The notes under the pieces: model-generated
The model's database searches: none
The model's input: only the letters and a program-made list of their open reading frames with translations
What the model was told of the DNA's origin: nothing
Source of the DNA: CAVQGZ01 sp942491665
GTDB taxonomy: Bacteria; Actinomycetota; Actinomycetes; Jiangellales; Jiangellaceae
NCBI GenBank assembly: GCA_942491665.1
Contig: CALOBR010000011.1
Span: 1 to 64,000 of the forward strand
DNA length: 64,000 nucleotides
Reading direction: 5' to 3'
Made by a program: the position numbers and the translations under genes
Part shown: positions 60,635-64,000 of the stretch, in pieces
Layout of the letters: each line of letters opens with the position of its first letter
Position numbering within the stretch: position 1 is the stretch's first letter

Positions 60635-62416
60635 GTGATCCTGAGGATGTCCCAGCTGTTCCTGCGCACCCTGCGCGAGGACCCGGCCGACGCCGAGGTG
60701 CCCAGCCACCGGCTGCTCGTGCGCGCCGGCTACATCCGCCGGGCCGCGTCGGGCGGCTACACGTGGCTGCCACTGGGCTACCGCGTGCTGCGCAAGGTCG
60801 AGCAGGTCGTGCGAGACGAGATGGACGCCGCGGGCTTCCAAGAGGTGCACTTTCCGGCGCTGCTGCCCCGCGAGCCGTACGAGCGCAGTGGACGCTGGAC
60901 CGACTACGGCGACGACCTGTTCCGGCTGCAGGACCGCAAGGGTGCCGATCACCTGCTTGCCCCGACCCACGAAGAGATGTTCACGCTGCTGGTCAAAGAC
61001 CTGTACTCGTCGCACAAAGACCTGCCGACGAGCATCTACCAGATTCAGTGGAAGTTTCGCGACGAGCCCCGACCGCGCGCCGGGCTGCTGCGCGGGCGGG
61101 AGTTCTTGATGAAGGACTCCTACTCCTTCGACCTCGACGACGCCGGCTTGGCGGCCAGCTACGGCAAGCACCGCGAGGCCTACCAGCGGCTCTTCGACCG
61201 GCTGGGCGTGCACTACGTCATCGTCTCGGCGATGTCCGGGGCGATGGGTGGCTCGGCCAGCGAGGAGTTCTTGCTGCCCACCGAGGTGGGCGAAGACACC
61301 TACGTGCGTTGCACGTCCTGCGACTACGCGGCCAACACCGAGGCCGTCACCACGCCGCCGCCGACTGAGCCCAGCACCGACGGGGTGCCGGCCGCGCACG
61401 TCGAGAACACCCCCGACACCCCAACGATCGACACGCTGGTGGCTGTCTCCAACGAGCGCGCCGACCTGCGCCGCGCCGACCGGGAGTGGAGCGCCGCCGA
61501 CACGCTCAAGAACGTGGTCGTCACGCTGCGCTACCCAGACGGGCGCACCGAGCCGCTGGTGATCGGCGTGCCGGGCGACCGCGAGGTCGACCTCAAGCGC
61601 CTCGGCGCCGCCGTCGCTCCCGCCGTCCCCGATGCCTTCGGCGAGGACGACTTCGCCGCCCACCCCGTGCTCGTGCGCGGCTACATCGGCCCGCAGATCC
61701 TTGGCGAGCGCAACGCGAGTGGCGTCCGGTACCTCACCGACCCGCGCATCGTGCCCGGCACACGCTGGATCACGGGCGCCAACCAGCCCGGCCGTCACGT
61801 CTACGACCTCGTGGCCGGGCGCGACTTCACCGCCGACGGCACCATCGAGGCGGCCGAGGTGCGTGCCGGCGACGTCTGCCCGACGTGCGGGGCGCCGCTG
61901 GAGATCGCCCGTGGCCTGGAGATCGGCCACATCTTTCAGCTCGGCCGCAAGTACGCCGAGGCGCTCGACCTCACGGTGCAGGACGAGTCCGGTGGCCAGG
62001 TGGTCGTCACCATGGGCTCCTACGGTGTCGGCGTCTCTCGGCTGGTCGCCGCGATCGCCGAGCAGACCCACGACGAGAAGGGCCTGTGCTGGCCGGTCGC
62101 CGTGGCGCCCGCACAGGTGCACGTCGTCGTCGCCGGCAAGGGCGACGAGATCGTCGCCGCCGCCGAGAGCCTGGCCGACTCGCTGGCGTCCGCCGGGCAC
62201 GAGGTTCTGCTCGACGACCGCAAGGCGTCGGTGGGGGTGAAGTTCGCCGACGCCGAGCTGATCGGCGTGCCGGTCGTCGTCGTGGTCGGTCGCGGACTCA
62301 AGGACGGCGTCGTCGAGGTGCGCGACCGCAGCACCGGCGGGCGTGACGACGTCGCGGTCGAGGCGGCTCCCGAGCACGTCGCGGCGATGGTCGGCGGGTC
62401 TGTCACAGCGCAGTAG
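60635..62416 (+). CDS. proS: Prolyl-tRNA synthetase (bacterial type with editing domain)
   Basis: Class II synthetase that charges tRNA-Pro. The 593-residue protein has the start RMSQLFLRTLREDPADAEVP, motif 2 WKFRDEPRPRAGLLRGREF, an inserted YbaK-like editing domain (about residues 215-390), and motif 3 GSYGVGVSRL, followed by the anticodon-binding domain (WPVAVAPAQVHVVVAGKG). I chose the GTG at 60635, with GGAG 5 bases upstream; ATG 60647 has GAGG touching it. rimP follows. Confidence 0.95.
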   Translation: MILRMSQLFLRTLREDPADAEVPSHRLLVRAGYIRRAASGGYTWLPLGYRVLRKVEQVVRDEMDAAGFQEVHFPALLPREPYERSGRWTDYGDDLFRLQDRKGADHLLAPTHEEMFTLLVKDLYSSHKDLPTSIYQIQWKFRDEPRPRAGLLRGREFLMKDSYSFDLDDAGLAASYGKHREAYQRLFDRLGVHYVIVSAMSGAMGGSASEEFLLPTEVGEDTYVRCTSCDYAANTEAVTTPPPTEPSTDGVPAAHVENTPDTPTIDTLVAVSNERADLRRADREWSAADTLKNVVVTLRYPDGRTEPLVIGVPGDREVDLKRLGAAVAPAVPDAFGEDDFAAHPVLVRGYIGPQILGERNASGVRYLTDPRIVPGTRWITGANQPGRHVYDLVAGRDFTADGTIEAAEVRAGDVCPTCGAPLEIARGLEIGHIFQLGRKYAEALDLTVQDESGGQVVVTMGSYGVGVSRLVAAIAEQTHDEKGLCWPVAVAPAQVHVVVAGKGDEIVAAAESLADSLASAGHEVLLDDRKASVGVKFADAELIGVPVVVVVGRGLKDGVVEVRDRSTGGRDDVAVEAAPEHVAAMVGGSVTAQ

Positions 62417-62419
62417 CCT
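62414..62419 (+). promoter_or_regulatory. rimP -10 element at the proS stop
   Basis: TAGCCT fits TANNNT and includes the proS TAG stop codon. Transcription would start near 62426, giving a short leader with AGGAGAGG before rimP. Confidence 0.5.
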
Positions 62420-62456
62420 GGAACGCTGAGACGACGACGAGGAGAGGCAGGACGAC

Positions 62457-62945
62457 GTGCAGGCGGCCCAGGTTGCCCAGCAGCTGCGTGACCGGCTGAC
62501 CCCCGTGGTCGAGCGGTCCGGCTACGACCTCGAAGACATCGTGGTCACGCCGGCCGGCAAGCGACGCCTCGTGCGGCTGCTCGTGGACAAGGACGGCGGC
62601 GTCACGCTCGACGAGTGCGCGGAGGTGTCCCGGGCCGTCTCCGCCGTGCTGGACGAGGCTGACGATGTCCTCGGTCAGCAGCCCTACACGCTCGAGGTCA
62701 GCTCGCCGGGCGTCTCGCGGCCCCTGACCCTGCCCCGGCACTGGCGCCGCAACGTCGACCGCCTGGTCAAGGTGACGCGGGCCGACGGCTCGACCCTCAC
62801 CGGACGCATCACCGCCGGCGACGAGCACTCGGCCGACCTCGACGTCGACGGGGTGCGCCAGACCGTCCAGTACGACGACGTCACCACGTGCGTCGTGCAG
62901 GTCGAGCTGAACCGTCCGAAGACCCCGGACGAGCCGGAGGCCTGA
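62457..62945 (+). CDS. rimP: Ribosome maturation factor RimP
   Basis: RimP is needed for assembly of the 30S central domain. The 162-residue protein has the N-terminal domain (RLVRLLVDKDGGVTLDEC, VSRAVSAVLDEAD, LEVSSPGVSRPL) and a C-terminal SH3-like part (VKVTRADGSTLTGRITAGD). The GTG has AGGAGAGG upstream. It forms the usual operon with nusA, 3 bases away. Confidence 0.95.
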   Translation: MQAAQVAQQLRDRLTPVVERSGYDLEDIVVTPAGKRRLVRLLVDKDGGVTLDECAEVSRAVSAVLDEADDVLGQQPYTLEVSSPGVSRPLTLPRHWRRNVDRLVKVTRADGSTLTGRITAGDEHSADLDVDGVRQTVQYDDVTTCVVQVELNRPKTPDEPEA

Positions 62946-62948
62946 GCG

Positions 62949-63977
62949 ATGGACATCGACCTGCGCCTGCTGCGCGCGATCGAGACCGAGAAGGGCGTCG
63001 CGTTCGAGACGCTCGCTGACACGATCGAGGCGGCGCTGCTCGCCGCCTACGAGCGCACCGGCGCGGCCCACCCCGACGCCCGCGTCCAGCTCGACCGCAA
63101 GAGCGGGCACGTGACGGTGTGGGCGCAGGAGCGCGGGCCGGACGGCACGCTCCTGCAGGAGTGGGACGACACGCCCGAGGGCTTCGACCGGGTGGCGGCG
63201 ATGACCGCGCGGCAGGCGATCCGCAGCCGGCTGCGCCAGCTGGAGGAGGAGCAGACCTACGGGGAGTTCCTCACCCTCGAGGGCGAGATCACCTCCGGCA
63301 TCGTCCAGCAGGGCCCCGACCCCAAGTCGGTGCTGGTCAAGATCGGTGAGGTCGAGGCCACGCTGCCGAGCCAGGAGCAGGTACCGGGTGAGACCTACCG
63401 GCACGGCACCCGCTTGCGGTGCTTCGTCGTGCAGGTGCGCAAGGGCATGCGCGGTCCGGTCGTGACCGTCTCGCGCAGCCACCCCGGCCTGGTCAAGAAG
63501 CTGTTCGCGCTGGAGTCACCTGAGGTGGCCGACGGCACCGTCGACATCGCGGCGATCGCCCGCGAGGCGGGGCACCGCACCAAGATCGCGGTGCACTCGA
63601 CACGACCAGGTGTGAACGCCAAGGGAGCGTGCATCGGGCCGATGGGCGCGCGCGTGCGCGCCGTGATGGCCGAGCTGAACCAGGAGAAGATCGACATCGT
63701 CGACTTCTCCGACGACCCGGCCGAGATGGTCGCCCACGCCCTGTCCCCGGCCCGCGTGCGCTCAGTGACGATCGTCGACCCGGTCGCGAAGGCGGCCCGG
63801 GTGTTCGTGCCCGCCGACCAGCTCTCTCTCGCCATCGGCAAGGAGGGCCAGAACGCCCGGCTCGCCGCGCGGATGACCGGCTGGCGCATCGACATCCGAC
63901 CGGACGAGCCGGCCGACGCGAGCGCTCCATCACCGGCTGCGGACACGTCGGACCCCGCCGCGCCCGCAGCGGGGTAG
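62949..63977 (+). CDS. nusA: Transcription elongation/termination factor NusA
   Basis: NusA binds RNA polymerase and influences pausing, termination and antitermination. The 342-residue protein has the N-terminal polymerase-binding domain (LRLLRAIETEKGVAFETLAD), an S1 domain (EITSGIVQQGPDPKSVLVKI), and two KH domains (HSTRPGVNAKGACIGPMGAR, IGKEGQNARLAARMTGWRID). The C-terminal acidic repeats of E. coli NusA are absent, as in other actinobacteria. The start is an ATG 3 bases after the rimP stop. Confidence 0.96.
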   Translation: MDIDLRLLRAIETEKGVAFETLADTIEAALLAAYERTGAAHPDARVQLDRKSGHVTVWAQERGPDGTLLQEWDDTPEGFDRVAAMTARQAIRSRLRQLEEEQTYGEFLTLEGEITSGIVQQGPDPKSVLVKIGEVEATLPSQEQVPGETYRHGTRLRCFVVQVRKGMRGPVVTVSRSHPGLVKKLFALESPEVADGTVDIAAIAREAGHRTKIAVHSTRPGVNAKGACIGPMGARVRAVMAELNQEKIDIVDFSDDPAEMVAHALSPARVRSVTIVDPVAKAARVFVPADQLSLAIGKEGQNARLAARMTGWRIDIRPDEPADASAPSPAADTSDPAAPAAG

Positions 63978-63980
63978 ACT
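63975..63980 (+). promoter_or_regulatory. Candidate -10 element at the nusA stop
   Basis: TAGACT fits TANNNT and contains the nusA TAG stop. It may drive the next gene (ylxR or infB expected), which lies outside the window. Confidence 0.35.
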
Positions 63981-64000
63981 CGGTGACGGAATCCCGGCCG

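Noticed and set aside
58568..62377. One very long leftward open frame running from the S9 peptidase back through proS
   Set aside because: Only the 58568-60532 part shows a protein family; the upstream part is the antisense shadow of proS, with the composition typical of such shadows.
63983..64000. GTG at 63983 as the start of ylxR
   Set aside because: Only six codons are visible, and the TAGACT -10 immediately upstream would put the transcript start after this GTG.

Overview
The window is a GC-rich chromosomal segment with many GTG starts, dense operons and 1- to 4-base gene overlaps. It carries the gene orders ftsY-amt-glnK-glnD-ffh, rpsP-khpA-rimM-trmD-rplS-lepB-lepB-rnhB-DUF2469-yraN-comM-dprA, rpsB-tsf-pyrH-frr-cdsA-rlmN and dxr-rip-ispG-GNAT-proS-rimP-nusA. 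These orders, a pupal set of actinobacterial small families (DUF6325, SHOCT, DUF2469) and the frequent leaderless-type starts point to an actinomycete (Actinomycetota), probably free-living and aerobic. I cannot resolve family or genus from the sequence alone. I see no rRNA, tRNA, CRISPR array, IS element or prophage.

Layout. 1-5893: cytochrome bd oxidase operon cydABDC, with cydA lacking only its first residues. 5918-12936: the two SRP GTPase genes (ftsY, ffh) flanking an ammonium operon (amt-glnK-glnD). 12961-14952: an amidohydrolase and two small conserved proteins. 15127-23051: translation, export and DNA-processing block from rpsP to dprA, containing two tandem signal peptidases. 23118-23830: a frameshifted DUF222/HNH relic. 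23868-25322: xerC converging on an M23 peptidase gene. 25617-31001: rpsB to rlmN, covering translation, UMP kinase and phospholipid synthesis. 31124-33010: propionyl-CoA synthetase-like gene.

32991-52703 is the most distinctive part, an apparent polyamine/GABA catabolic region. A leftward operon encodes an Lrp regulator, an omega-aminotransferase, a PPOX-fold protein, a DadA-type oxidoreductase and a GNAT. The divergent operon encodes a polyamine ABC transporter (PotD, PotA, PotB, PotC) with an aminoaldehyde dehydrogenase gene inserted between potD and potA, a second DadA-type oxidoreductase and a CoA-acylating semialdehyde dehydrogenase (MmsA). Downstream are an acyl-CoA dehydrogenase, a saccharopine-dehydrogenase-like protein, and a divergent gabT/gabD pair. 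Together these could take up putrescine/spermidine and carry the C4 part to succinate (GabT, GabD) and possibly the C3 part to acetyl-CoA (MmsA).

52766-53906 holds a DUF559-type gene bracketed by copies of a previously unlabelled palindromic repeat (GATCTTGGC-N6-GCCGCAT). 53955-63977 is a housekeeping block: isoprenoid synthesis (dxr, ispG), the Rip1-type intramembrane protease, an S9 peptidase, proS, rimP and nusA.

The observations I would check first are: the repeat family around the DUF559 gene; a 38-residue cysteine protein behind a perfect ATACCCCC/GGGGGTAT palindrome; a 40-base hairpin inside the presumed start of glnD; a 22-base promoter block shared by rpsP and rplS; and the antisense overlap of xerC with the M23 peptidase gene. 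All functions are inferred from sequence recognition; no database search was run.
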